64,000 bases of DNA from Gyromitra esculenta (lineage: Eukaryota > Ascomycota > Pezizomycetes > Pezizales > Discinaceae), in assembly GCA_038503075.1 (NCBI GenBank), contig JBCAML010000001.1, positions 1,798,001-1,862,000 on the forward strand, read 5' to 3'. The position numbers and the translations under genes are program-made. Below, one piece after another: positions 1 through 11,759 of the stretch (position 1 is its first letter; the number at the start of each line of letters is the position of its first letter). Below the pieces are notes generated by a model. The model saw only the letters and a list, made by a program, of their open reading frames with translations, was not told the origin of the DNA and did not search any database.

Positions 1-1193
1 CAACCCCTCATGCTACACGAGTTGTGTTAGCGGTTTAGCCTGCACTCAAATATACCCTGCGAGTTGCTTTTGTCACAACAAGATCGTTACTGATTGTGCA
101 ACAAAGTGTGGTGTCGATATTCCAGCGAGAGCACTACAAAATTGTTAGACTTGGAGTGACGTTTGTTCTGGTGACTGGGTTGCTCATGATCACTATATTG
201 AAGTATCAGCTTTATATGTCTTATTAGTTGGATATGTACATGCATATTTTTCAAGTTGCTTTATATACGAATATTTTATATTATAGGGTCCGGGCGAGAG
301 CTTTTTCTCAGTTACAGAGTAATGGGGCTACATGTAGTTAAATTTAGTATATGTTCTGTTCTGCTTAGCTTGTACGATTGTCCGCCCGCTTTGGATAAGG
401 GTAGGGTAAAACTTTTTTCAACTGAAGATATACATATCGACGAAACGTTAGAGTGCATCTGGTTTGTCATTACCATTAGTGGAAGAATATACAGTACTGG
501 AGGGGGTGAAATTGGCACGGTATTCATAGATCACTCATAAGGACGTGGAAATAAATCAGTAGTGCTATATAGCTATAGCTAAGGAGCTCCCGAAGCTAAT
601 ACGGTTGTTATCCTGATTTACGGTGCTGAACTTTCTAACAACACGGTATGTGTGCCAAAATCACACCACCTTCCGGTATTGTACTCTATACATTTCTATT
701 AACCAGCCCTATGAGTCAAATCTCGCCATATTATCTAACATCTGACTAATGGCCTTCTTGTCCGAGCCTGTATACTGTAGCCAGATTACAGTTATTTGCC
801 TTTTTCGCTACTTGATGTAACTACATGTAAGTAACGTATTTGATCGCGCGCTAAATACTGTAATATCAATAACTACGTATACGTATAATATAGGTACATT
901 TCAGCGCTCAGGGTTATATGCCACGTTGGCTAGTGCACACGTGCTTTACGTGCCCATTTACATGATGAGTGTCAATTAGTGATCACGATTATCTCCTAGT
1001 GGTGAAAGGTTTTGAGGGGGGATGAATTCGAAGGTATTAATGGCTAGTGAAAATTTTAGGCTGTAAACACGTATATATACTTGCAATTGAAAAATATGCA
1101 GAGTTCCCTTATAACTCCAACCACCTAACTCCATATATATATCCCTTAATATATATCCTAGAAATTGAGGCCAGTCCCGCGGCCGTATGGAAA
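1..1193. other. Intergenic DNA without a supported gene
   Basis: AT-rich sequence. The short open frames on both strands (for example 256-540) match no domain and have no coding features. The palindrome TACATGTA occurs at 329-336 and 822-829. The last part is 3' flank of the minus-strand gene that ends at 1194. Confidence 0.6.
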
Positions 1194-2108
1194 TTAATAT
1201 AGTACTAAAATATATAACAAAAAGACTGTTGTTACAGTTTCTAGTCTAACATGCCAAAATACTCTATCTGATCCTGATAGCTGTGAACCTGGCGATACTG
1301 TTGTATTTGTTCCTTGGGCCACCACCGTGCCATTTTCATCCTTAACGAGATTTGCGAATACCATTGCATCAATGAATGGGTACTTTTCAATCTTAATATC
1401 GCCGCATATCTCCTTGAGATCGGCTAGGTTATCTGCGCTAGGGGCGTTTAAAACTACCGTTTGTGTGAGGCAATTGTCGGCACAGAACGTCTCGGTGGCC
1501 TGGCTGGTAGCTGATTCGGCAGACGCAGCATTCCAGGCAATTCTAAAATCTTTCTCAGATATTTCGCATAGCTTATTTGTTTTTCTAAGATAACCCGACA
1601 AATAACTGTTAGCCTAAGAATTTTTCACCATATATTAACTTATTCCAGGAATGACGTATTGTCGAAGGTTATGGTAAACTTACAGATCTCGTAGGCATTG
1701 TTTCCAATAGAGCAGTACGCTTGCTTCGCCATCTATAATAGCATCAAGCCATGACGTATTTAAATCCAATGCAGTGAGGTTGACACCTTCGCAAGCCTCC
1801 CGAACATTACTCTGGAAAGCCAACAGTGATGTGGCGCATTCTGAATTGCAAGACTCCTCGAGGGTATCGTTTTTCTCGACTAGGTTCGGCGACATCAATA
1901 TGGTCACATTACAGTTGATTGCTGTTGTATAGGCGGCAACGCAGGGCTTCGGAAGCTGTTCAGCAGTCTCTGGGCTTAGTGCTCCATTGAAAAGCCAGGA
2001 AGGTTTTGTAATGTTGAACCCGTTCTCAAGGAGTGCGTTGGAGGTTCGGTAGAATAACGAAAGTGCTAAGGTAGTGGTTGTTGATAATAATCGGTAAGAT
2101 CTTACCAT
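1194..2108 (-). CDS. Secreted cysteine-rich protein, LysM-effector-type N-terminal module without a visible LysM
   Basis: Two exons, 2108-1684 and 1584-1194, give about 271 residues. The donor is GTAAGT at 1683. The start at 2108 places a signal peptide (about residues 1-25, ending TSNA) at the N-terminus. The cysteine pattern PxPC...INC, ESCNSEC, REAC, QCLRD...LC and FCADNC follows the repeated module found upstream of LysM domains in many fungal secreted LysM proteins. Two in-frame acceptors exist 21 nt apart. The one leaving 1584 as first exon base gives CLRDLKTNKLC, whose spacing fits the family best. No LysM repeat is seen after the module; the C-terminus is short and hydrophobic. Several NxT/S sites fit secretion. 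It could be a shortened relative of chitin-binding effectors or an unrelated secreted protein. Family assignment is an inference from cysteine spacing; the exon structure is well supported by frame. Confidence 0.6.
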
Positions 2109-4777
2109 TTTCGTGAAAAGCGAAACGAAGAGAAGTGGTGTAGATTCAAAACTTGAGAGTATGGCCTTGTTGAAGGGTAGTGGCCTGGCCTTGCTATCAC
2201 GAAGATGTTGACGAATCGTCCACACGAGTTAGGCAAGTGAATATCAAAGCAAACCAATCAATCCAGGGCGGGGAAGAGAAGGGAATACTGAAAGTTATAA
2301 CTAGAAATCAACACCTCGCTTGATACACAAGATACACAAGCGAATGCTAAGATCTTGGTTCAACGCCATGTGTAGCCCCAGGTTTCAGGCATGAAACATG
2401 ACATTTCGGGCCGGATGACGAATGGCCCATTTTTCCGAAGATAGAGAATTTTCTCGTGACTTGGGCGTTTCAAAGACACCTTATACGATGCTAGAACTTT
2501 ATTAAAAGATGCCTTTGCAAGGGGTCCCGAACTCCATGGATAGAGTGTGTGGTTGTCTACGTCCAGAGACGTTAAAGCTCTGGCGAGAGATCGTTTATGA
2601 GTAAAGTTGAGACAGGGGCAGGAAACCCTCTGAAACGCGCATTGATGGAGATATACAATTTTGAGGGTAGGAAGCATGTTCATTCCAAAATTCGACTTCA
2701 AAGATCTGCTCAGATACTAGGTGATGAATAATCCGGGCTTCAATTCGATTACAATTGAGGTAGCGCTCGTTTAATCCATAAGGTATTGATGCTTCATGGA
2801 TGGCAAAAGCGGTACTGATCAAGGATTGGGCACATACATTTAGCATCCTACCTGGATCCTGACTAGGATCTATCGATCACCGTGACGTTATTCTTGTGTC
2901 TCGTGCTATATCGCGAGACTTTTATTCAAGCTGGAGGAGGTTCGCCTTTATATATTCGCTGGTGCGTATGACGGTGTCTTTCCTCTCTGAAACGTGAATG
3001 GATTGTGGGGTTTACTACATGCACATATCGATGCGGGAAAACTATCGGCTCAATTGATGAAACTATTACTACATGTACATGTAGTATTCAATCTAGAAAT
3101 CTTAGACACATGCGTATTCACTCATCTATGTAAATATATACAAATACATGTATGTTCTCTGAGGCTTGAGGCTAGCCCATCTAGATCCGCAAAGTGAAGC
3201 TGGTAGATGGCCGATATTCTAGAAATTCGAACGCACTAGTACACAAACGAGCTTTAACTTACGAATGTCAACACTCTATCCCCACGGCTTCATGGATTCA
3301 ATGGGCTGCCCGCTCAGACATACTGCCGGCGCATATGCATAATCGTAAATTATATACGACCAAGCCTGGATATGATGAAGGAATAGTATAGATCACCAGT
3401 ACTGTAAATACTCCTGGATAGGTAGATGTATTTAATTTATTAAGATCTTGCAATGGAAGATGTGGTGGTAGTGGAACTTGAATACAAGCCAACTATCGGT
3501 CTCACTTTGTAGGTGGGCCAGCTGGTGTACAAAGCGACCCCATTTACCTACCGGCTGTCCCATTTACCTACCGGCCGGCCACTTTGCAAATGGGAAATAA
3601 TCGAATATGGATCAGAACATATACATTTACTATGTCGAATACTCGATTCTGCTAGGTCAAACACGCTTCTTATGTGCTTTCTGTACTAAATTTATTAAAA
3701 GTGTGCCTACCTATCATACTAATACTATCAAACCTATGGTGTATTTTACACATATTTTACACCCTTCGCACGCGTATGTATAGTACTCGCGCATATCGAT
3801 TTTTCCAGTTAGATAATCACCGTTATACCACGGTGATTACGTATCATGAATATACATAATTTCTACTTGAATCTTAAGCTTCCGGGAACACAAAAACGCT
3901 GTGATACTACACACATATACGTATACATACTCACACAAACCAATTATGCTGTACATGTGCGATTCATTTTCAGAGTCATTTTCAGATTCGTTCGTTGTAC
4001 TCGCCTCTATTGAGGTTGGAGTCATAGGTAGTTTATAGTCGCATATAAAATACATAGCTATTAATGCCTAATACTCACGAAATAAGATACAAGCCTTAAT
4101 CAAGCGTGGGCTCTAGTAGTTCAACTGCACGTGTTTCCTATGGGTAAATTTTCCGCACAGCTCGAAACTAGAAACTAGTAGACTGTATATGTCTATGTTC
4201 CTCCTGGTCCTTTTCAGACAGATTGATCTGACACCATCTAAAATGGGTCTACCGCTCCGAATGATCCTTTCCCTATACCTAAGACGTTAACCTAGCAGCA
4301 GTCGAGACTTATTTCAAATTTTCAAATTTTGATATGCATTGTTTCTCCATGTAACTCTACTTAGCCCCCAGGAAAGGGGCAGTGGAGTATTTTTTTTGGG
4401 CCGGGGCTCCTAATTCCGGAGTTATTATTCCCAATTAAGAAACTCGAAAGAGGTTCTGGGTGGTCAAATATTTCCATCTACAATGACTTACGCAGCAACA
4501 CATGCTTACGTCGTACAAGGGTCTATTTCGGATTTACTACTGGGATCAATTAGGTTGGTGATGTGGTAAGCTATAAGCCTTTTACACGAGAGTCTTGCTT
4601 ATGCGCTCGGCGCTACCACATGCGTATGTATACTTCAAATAGCAGGTACATGATATGATTGATATTCGAGCCAATATATAGCTGGATGTCAAACCTTATA
4701 GATATCAGTTCTTTCAATTGTGTGTTTCTAATTCCTGAGGAAAACAAATTGCCTAGCAATCGATACTTGTCACCCCA
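2109..4777. other. Intergenic region with repeats
   Basis: No gene is supported. The overlapping minus-strand open frames at 2360-2846 show no domain and no codon pattern that convinces. It contains three TACATGTA sites (3070-3083 as an overlapping pair, and 3145-3152), a dispersed repeat at 3169-3599, and an 8-bp-stem hairpin AATCACCG/CGGTGATT at 3815-3838. Confidence 0.6.
3169..3599 (+). repeat. Dispersed repeat, copy A
   Basis: This stretch shares ordered blocks with 6167-6540. AGGCTAGCCCATCT is at 3169-3182 (also 6167-6180), AAAGTGAAGCT at 3191-3201 (also 6183-6193) and CAAATGGGAAATA at 3587-3599 (also 6528-6540). Sequence between blocks has diverged and differs in length. Inside copy A a 17-mer beginning CCCATTTACC is repeated in tandem at 3539-3555 and 3559-3575. 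The element type is unknown. Confidence 0.5.
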
Positions 4778-5533
4778 ATGTCTCTCCTCAGTATCCCCAA
4801 CGAGCTACTCCTTCTCATTGCTAAATACCTTGGTCCGAAAGACCTAAACGCATTCATTCAAACCGGCCGCCACTTTGCCTTTCTCTTAACGAATACACTA
4901 CATTCATTTGCAATCCAGGATAAGATCGGCTTGGCTGCACTTTTGTGGGCCGCATCAAAAGGGTACAAATCTTTAGTCCAGCTTGTGCTCGAAAAGGGTG
5001 CAGGGATCAACGAACGAGATGGTGAAGGACATACTGCACTTCATCGAGCGGCATCTGGAGGGCATGGAGAGATAGTGAAGCTTCTGTTGGAGAGAGGGGC
5101 CGATCTCTACGCTCGCACGAAAGACGAGTCGACAGTACTTCACTGGGCAGTTTCATCGCGGTCCGACACAGTCGTCAGGATGATTCTCAAAAACGGTCTT
5201 GGAGCCGAAATAAATTTCCAAAACTTTAAGGGTGCGGATGGTGGTCATGTATATCGTGGGACAGCGCTTCACTGGGCAGCAATAGGCGGGTATGATGATG
5301 TTACAAAGATATTACTAGAGGAGGGTGCCGACATGTCTCTTAGAGATAACACCGGAAAGACACCTTTGATATGGGCTGCAGATTTTGGACACGAAGCCAT
5401 ATGTAGAATGCTGTTAGATAAGGGAGCTGATATTAGTGTGCGTGATGATTATGGGTTTACAGCGCTAGACCGAGCGGTATCTGAAGGGAATGAGAAGATA
5501 GTCAAGCTACTAGAAACGGCGTGTCAAGCTTAA
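4778..5533 (+). CDS. F-box-like / ankyrin-repeat protein
   Basis: A single uninterrupted exon encodes 251 residues. Residues 1-45 (SIPNELLLLIAKYLGPKDLNAF) look like an F-box, the Skp1-binding segment of SCF ubiquitin ligase adaptors. From about residue 50 to the end there are six ankyrin repeats with the usual marks: TALHRAASGGHGEIVKLLL, TVLHWAVSSR, TALHWAAIGGYDDVTKILL, TPLIWAADFGHEAICRMLL and TALDRAVSEGNEKIVKLL. Family knowledge suggests that the ankyrin array binds a substrate and the F-box links it to SCF; the substrate is unknown. The gene stands alone, about 1.2-1.6 kb from each of two copies of a dispersed repeat. F-box/ankyrin genes are a large, expanding family in filamentous fungi, so a recent duplicate is possible. 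The start at 4778 is the first ATG that keeps the F-box complete. Confidence 0.85.
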   Translation: MSLLSIPNELLLLIAKYLGPKDLNAFIQTGRHFAFLLTNTLHSFAIQDKIGLAALLWAASKGYKSLVQLVLEKGAGINERDGEGHTALHRAASGGHGEIVKLLLERGADLYARTKDESTVLHWAVSSRSDTVVRMILKNGLGAEINFQNFKGADGGHVYRGTALHWAAIGGYDDVTKILLEEGADMSLRDNTGKTPLIWAADFGHEAICRMLLDKGADISVRDDYGFTALDRAVSEGNEKIVKLLETACQA

Positions 5534-6903
5534 GGGTGTGAGCCCGCGTAGCTCCAGGAATATGTTATATGTGTACAATTCCTAGTTGTAGATGGTGAAA
5601 AATTTGAGTATAGCTGTATACTACCTTTTAAATATTATATTAGATTCATTGTTCGGCTATTTATAGAAACTCAAAACGTGCTGGTAGTTGAGCTCACGAG
5701 GTAACTGCAGCCGATCTAGAGGAGGCCAGCTGTGGCTGTGATGAGATACCAGTAGCTCGCACAGCCAGATGAATTTAGCTGCTGGGCGATCTTTTTTTAT
5801 TTTATTTTAGCTCTGTGATGGATTTCATTGCTTTGAAGTTGTGTTATCATGGTCAGATAGCTTTTAGTGCAGGGTGTAACTTGCAGGATTCCCTTAGTAC
5901 CTAACGAATGTGCGATCGCGAATGCCCAAGTACGCCTACCGAAAATAGTAAGTGCTGTAGAAGTAAGACGGAGGTTTGCCATAGAGAAAATCAAACCTAG
6001 CCACTGATCGGGATCAGGTGAAACTGTGCATGTGGCTGATATGTATGCATATGGGTTTATCATATATGAAGCTATAGCACAATATATATGTGTTCGAGCC
6101 CTTTTGTAAGTTTTTCCGCTTTGTAAAGAGGCCACACCACTTGTCAAGAGAGTACTTTTGACATATAGGCTAGCCCATCTGTAAAGTGAAGCTAGTTAGT
6201 AGCTTGTATATAAAGAAACTCATAATTCGTGTGTGATGCCTCCTCCTCCTCCTCCTTTATCAATTAACCGCTGTTTTAAGGCACTAAGCGACTGTTTCCC
6301 TAATGATACCATGGTTCTTCGCTGATAAAACTTAGTTCAATCAATAAATTCGGGGTAGAAACCGTGATTTTCGCTATTATCAGATAATTCTTGGGTCTTA
6401 ACTGCCATTTCAATACCGGCTAGCTAGATCTTTCTATTTATCTGTATATCAGCCAGTATTCAAATATCATTCCATTTGTCAATCGGTCAATCGGTTTACA
6501 AAGCAGTTCGGCTGATCAGCTGATTTACAAATGGGAAATATTAGCAGACGGGTTAGAAAATATGTATTCATAGAGTATGGAGAAGGTAATAGATTGCAAT
6601 TAATGTTGGTTACACGGTTTTCCTATATATGTATATCGTAACAATAACGTACACGTTACAATATACAACCTACAATTAGAATATTGGGGAGCTACATAAT
6701 TCCCCTCAAAACTACCATTTATATTTATTCTTTTTCAGGGTCTAGGCTGCCGGCTTCATAGCATTGTTGTTGTTGTTTATTCATTAGGTACATTCGGCTT
6801 CATAACATACGACTATATGTATATACCGGTAAAATTGGTCAATTATCATTAATTTGAAGAAAAGGAAAATAGGCAAAGAAAACTACCATTATCACATCGA
6901 TGA
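5534..6903. other. Intergenic region
   Basis: No supported gene. It includes the second copy of the dispersed repeat (6167-6540), a CTC/TCC microsatellite near 6240-6257 and a GTT run near 6765. It separates the F-box/ankyrin gene from the 3' end of the pectate lyase gene. Confidence 0.6.
6167..6540 (+). repeat. Dispersed repeat, copy B
   Basis: Same block order as 3169-3599: AGGCTAGCCCATCT at 6167-6180, AAAGTGAAGCT at 6183-6193 and CAAATGGGAAATA at 6528-6540. The distance between first and last block is about 361 nt here against 418 nt in copy A. Both copies are in the same orientation. Confidence 0.5.
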
Positions 6904-8423
6904 TTACAGATTTCCATACCCTGCATTTGCCAACACCCACTTCTTAACATCCTCAGACTTTTTTTGCCTGTAGAAATAGCTTGGCACAAACACCTCATCC
7001 GTGTATTCATGAGTTGCCCACTCGGCAACGGTTCTACCAGCGGCTGCTGCAGCTGTTACTTCCGCCGCTTTCGCCGTATCGTACTTGGTCTTTGCGACGG
7101 CTTCAAGATCGACTTCCGTACCGTTGACCGTTGATTTAACATCCTTGAATTTGTAACCTTTATAGTTACCGACGACGAGTTTGGTTTTGGTGGCGAGAGA
7201 CTCTGTCCCGTTGATCTCAAAAGCGTTATGCTCCGAGAGAATCGTCGAATTGATTCCCATTCCGATAAAGTACACGATTTTTTCATCACCGCTACTAACA
7301 CCTTGGTAAAAGTTGTTGAAGACGTGGACATCACCAAACCGAACACGTGGACTGCGTTGAATAGAGTTGAAGTAATGGTTTCCATACATAGTCACGCTCA
7401 ACTTCCCAGTGTCTCCGGGGCCGAGATTACCGGCGTCGTTATTGCCGATGAGATTCGTTTTGTCGTGGTTCAAGAATTTATTGAATGAAAGAGTAATTCC
7501 GTCGGAGCCCTCGGTTATGTCGATCAATCCATCGTGTCGCTGAATCTGTTTACCAAAAACGATAGGCTCCTCAGAATCGGGATGGTCACCGTCGGAGAGT
7601 GTAAGGTGATCGATCCAGACGTTTGAACTGGTAACGATGCCAATACCATCATATTTTGAGTTCCAATTCCCAGTTGAACCGTCGGTAGGATCCCATTCGG
7701 GGAACAAATCGATAGGAGAGTAAACCTCAAAATTCCTAGATGAAGCGCATCGTCAGTCTAATTTCTTCAAATTAGTAGCTTAAAACCAAGGACTAAGTTT
7801 ATTTTCATATGCACCTAAAGATAACATTGTCGGTATAGTTCACAGCAATGTAAGAGTTTTGGATCCTAGCTACTCTTGCCTTCTTTGCAGATTCCAGTGA
7901 AGTGTTATTTCCGATCTTCAATACAATTTGTTTCTCCTGCTCATTTGACGCCTGTTGGCGGTATGTTTCTTGATCCTCAAGAATCCCAAGTTCCTCGGAG
8001 TCGGCAGGATCCGTAGAGTTCCCGAGAATGGCCTTCAATGTGGCATTGAAAGAATCTAGATATCTTTCCCAAGTATATTTTGTATTTCTTGCATAATAAG
8101 CCTCCGTGGCTAATGTACCATCAGGAAGGTAGTCCCCATCAATCACGCCGTCTATTAAGATTCGATTGTATTAAAACCCTGCATTTTCATTCGCACAGTT
8201 AACTGTGTAAGAAAAACTCACTGATATAAATTATTTTCGGATCATTAGGCTTTCCGCCATTATCAAGAGCCGTACGCAACTCGTTGAAGTTGGTGACGGT
8301 GTAGATGCTCGTTTTTGGAGCAGAAGAACCGCCAGTAGTATGTTCACCGAATCCCCAGATCTTAGGGTCGGATTCGGCAATGGCAAACCCAACAAGACTT
8401 AGGACGAAAAAAAGGCGTGCCAT
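6904..8423 (-). CDS. Secreted pectate lyase (PL1 family)
   Basis: Three exons, 8423-8222, 8151-7815 and 7735-6904, encode 456 residues. Donors are GTGAGT and GTGCAT and acceptors are AATAG and TCTAG. A signal peptide covers residues 1-16 (MARLFFVLSLVGFAIA). The parallel beta-helix lyase signature is clear: VWIDH at about 219-223 followed by acidic SDGDHPD, DGLIDIT, and RSPRVRFG at about 307-314, which carries the catalytic arginine of PL1 enzymes. The enzyme cleaves de-esterified polygalacturonate by calcium-dependent beta-elimination outside the cell. The C-terminus (about 60 residues after the helix) is alanine- and lysine-rich. It is transcribed away from the pectin methylesterase gene at 9858, whose product makes its substrate. 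The product looks complete and of normal length. Pectin lyase activity is less likely because the calcium-site acidic residues are kept. Confidence 0.92.
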
Positions 8424-9857
8424 TTGAGATCGACAAATACAAGGAGTCTTTTTGATGGATAAGTTATTGGCTGGCGGGATGCAGAGCAGCGCATATTGGG
8501 GGTTGTCAACGCTTATATAGCGATTTCCTGTAAGTAAAAAGGAGGGTCTGGCAATGGGTCTGCTCAGGTACTCAAATTTCGACGGTGCTTTGCATGCCGA
8601 GGACGAGTTGCATGTACTCCCAATACCTCTATACTTAAATTAATCTGTTGGGTAAAGAGTTTTTATTTCGGATGGGTAAAAGCAATAGTAAGGCATCTTC
8701 TAACCCCAAGGTTCGTGACCGCAGCCCAAGCACGTCAGAACTGGAAAATCTGTGTAATCCCCATTGCAGAATACATACCTTAACTTATGGATAGATGTCG
8801 ATCCCGCCGAGATAACATCCTATAGCTAGCTATCACAGCAATGTGACAAGGCCATAACTGGGTTGGAGAAAAGTTAGTACAGAGTTCTGAGCTGAAGAAG
8901 GATTACCTACTAAGCCGACGCAAGCCACATTCGGTCCAATAACACCGAGCCCCACCTATGATGAATCTCGGTGTTGTCATCCCCCCTAGTAGGTTTCCGG
9001 GTATGTGCGGAACTTGGCATAAATAAAGTACAAACCGGGCGTGTCCTAGGCTATAAATCACCGATAGAGCACAAAATACAAGGGTGTATGTTACGTAGCT
9101 ATAGGGTTAATGGGATTTTTTTCTATTTGAGTTTCCGAGGAAAAGGAAGTAGTCTAGGGTACGCTAAATCCGATTTTATTGATGTTCCTACACGTCTTTC
9201 ATCTTTAAAGCTTTAGCTGGTTCATTCGTAGCTATAGTTACAGTTGCAAATGATGATACATACGGTCAGGAAGCTGAGTCTCATGTAGTTCTAATATAAA
9301 TAAGCTCTAGAAACGCGACTTTTCATGGACGTACGAGGCAAACCCAATTGCAAATGTATCAAGCAAACATTAACGAGATCACATGTGATTTATTTATTTT
9401 TTTCAAAAAAGGCACGTAATAGATCGTCAGGTACAACATTCTGCGTGTTTGGGACAATCAGGCATCTCGGTATCAATAAACCGGTAGCGAATACTGTTAG
9501 CGAAATGCGGGGCACATAGCTCCTTGAAATAGAACCTATGAACATACTCTCCCGGGATTTTTTCATAGTTTTCGTATGTAAGTATATACGTACGTATACA
9601 ATCAATATTGATCCCAGAAATTTTTTACTAATCTTGGCTTTTAATTCCGGACCCGGATTCTCAAGAAGTCGCATATGTTGCTAGTTTAGACGAATGTATA
9701 CAGATGGTAAGCAAAGTGCTAGTATTTAATAAATGGTGATTGCCCGCCATAGAAATCTCAATTTTTCCTCCACTATTGAATTATTAGGGAAGCAGCAACT
9801 CACAGTCTCCCTTCCAAGCCATATAGAAGCGCCAACCTTTGATATTTGCCCATCACA
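8424..9857. promoter_or_regulatory. Shared upstream region of the divergent pectin genes
   Basis: About 1.43 kb between the start codons of the pectate lyase (minus) and pectin methylesterase (plus). No coding gene is supported here. The arrangement allows common regulation, but I could not assign a specific factor site by eye. Confidence 0.5.
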
Positions 9858-11028
9858 ATGCAATTTCTCCAATTACTCTTATTATTTCCCATAACCGTGA
9901 CTCTCGCAATAGGTGTCACAAGGCCACCGAAAGGTGCTGTGATAGTCAACGGCAACATCAACAACACTTCAAATAAAATCTTCAAATCAGTAATTCATAC
10001 ACTCTCTATTTTCACAGCCATTCCCTCTACATATAGATTATTGATTGACCAACCCCATTCCTACAGGTCCAAGACGCGGTTTGGTCCCTTCCAAACGACA
10101 CCTCTTCACAAACGATTTTCATCTACCCTGGCATTTACAAAGGTCAGGTAGTGCTCTGGCGCCCTGGTCCCACGGTTTTGCAAGGCTATACCAAGAACGT
10201 GTATTCGCAAAAGGATAACACGGTTCTATTAACCAATGGGTTGGTAGCTTCGGTGGCGGGCTCCAATGCAAAGAGCGCTACGCTACAAATATACGCAAAC
10301 GACACAGCAGTTTACAACATTGATGTTGAGAACTCCTATGGGACAGGTGGTGTGGCAGGCGCGCAAGCACAGGCTTTGGCGCTTTGTCAGGCTGGTGCAA
10401 GGAATGGTTATTACTCCTCCGGATTTTATTCTTTCCAGGTACGTATTGAAATAGTTTGCGTTCGTTTTTTTGCCAACTCAGCCCAAGAAGTAAGTAAACT
10501 CACGCTGGGGAATATTAGGACACAGTATACACTCAAAATGGCACAGCTTTCTTCGGTAAAGTCTACATCAAGGGAGCTGTAGACTACATTTTTGGCATGC
10601 GAGGCATTGCATATTTTCAGGACGCCATCCTCGCCTCGACGCGTTATGGCTGCATTACAGCACAAGGCCGCGAAAACTCTTCGTCTACTGGAGCGTATGT
10701 CTTCGATAACGCAAAGCTCCTCACAATTGAAAATGCGACAGATGGTAGCATGTTTCTCGGCCGCCCTTGGCGCAATTATTCTACCGTGCTTTTCAAGAAT
10801 TCGGACTTCGGAAGTGCTCTAGACCTAAGAGGTTGGTCGGAGTGGAGTACCACCGATCCCAGGACGAATGGCGTATATTACGCTGAATATAACAATAAGG
10901 GTTCCTCGGCGTGGAATCTTGCAAGAGCTAATTTCTCGCACTTGATTGGAAGGGAAGAGGCAGAAAATTTTTGGAGCGTTGAAAATACTTTAGGGGTAAA
11001 GAAATGGATTGATCAAAGGTTCCTTTAA
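9858..11028 (+). CDS. Secreted pectin methylesterase (CE8 family)
   Basis: Three exons, 9858-9989, 10067-10438 and 10519-11028, encode 337 residues. Both introns are phase 0 (77 and 80 nt). A signal peptide covers about residues 1-17 (MQFLQLLLLFPITVTLA). Family motifs are in order: IYPGIYKGQ, AQAQAL (substrate/oxyanion glutamine), FQDTVYT with the catalytic Asp at about 169, VDYIFG with the nucleophile Asp at about 190, and LGRPWRNYS with Arg at about 250. The enzyme removes methyl esters from homogalacturonan, which makes it a substrate for pectate lyase. The upstream methionine codon set is clear: ATG at 9858 begins the hydrophobic leader. The gene is divergent from the pectate lyase. Length and all catalytic residues look normal. 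Confidence 0.93.
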
Positions 11029-11759
11029 GGTGACTGTTATACAGTTCAGCAGCGCGAATATATTTTAGCCATACTATATCACTCGTACAAATGCAATGGA
11101 ATGATGTTGTAATATATCGAATAATTGACTTATTATTTAGTACAGCGCGCCCTAGAGCTCAGTATTTATACTAAGAAAGCCTTTGTCTTCCGGCTACAAA
11201 GAACTGCGAGAACTCCCACTGATTCCGGGTACCCTTTGTTCACTGCTTTGTCCAAATGCGCCCCCAATTAGGAAGCCGTTCTGCAACAAATGAAACCAGC
11301 CAATCCCTGATCTTATCTGGCCCTAATACAACCTACCATGACCACAGGACTAGAAGATGCTTCATAAACACACTAATATTCACACATGTTCTTATAAATG
11401 CCTATTAACAACTACAATTAGCCCCTAATCTTAGCCTAACAGCTTCACACTTCCGTACATAATAAAATACGTGGTGTATTTCTTTACTGCCTCCCGCCCT
11501 CACTCCATGGCCCATCACACTTCTTTTACTCGTACGTTGTTTTTAACAAGGGCAGAGAAGTAAACTAGCTAATTACTGCTTTGCTGATGATGGTGACAAG
11601 ACATCATACTATACACCATGTACTCTCAACAAAAGAAATGAAAAACACAGAGATATGATATATACTTCACTGCAAACAAAGGGGTAGAATTAAGGAAACG
11701 CTCTCAAAAAACCAACAGGTATGCCGCGCTCAAACATCAAAAGCAGAAAAAAAGCACAA
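11029..11759. other. Convergent 3' flanks
   Basis: AT-rich sequence between the ends of the plus-strand pectin methylesterase and the minus-strand channel gene. It presumably holds both 3' untranslated regions. No gene is seen. Confidence 0.6.

Noticed and set aside
2360..2846. Two overlapping minus-strand frames (113 and 83 residues)
   Set aside because: Different frames of the same sequence, no domain, no credible splice linking them.
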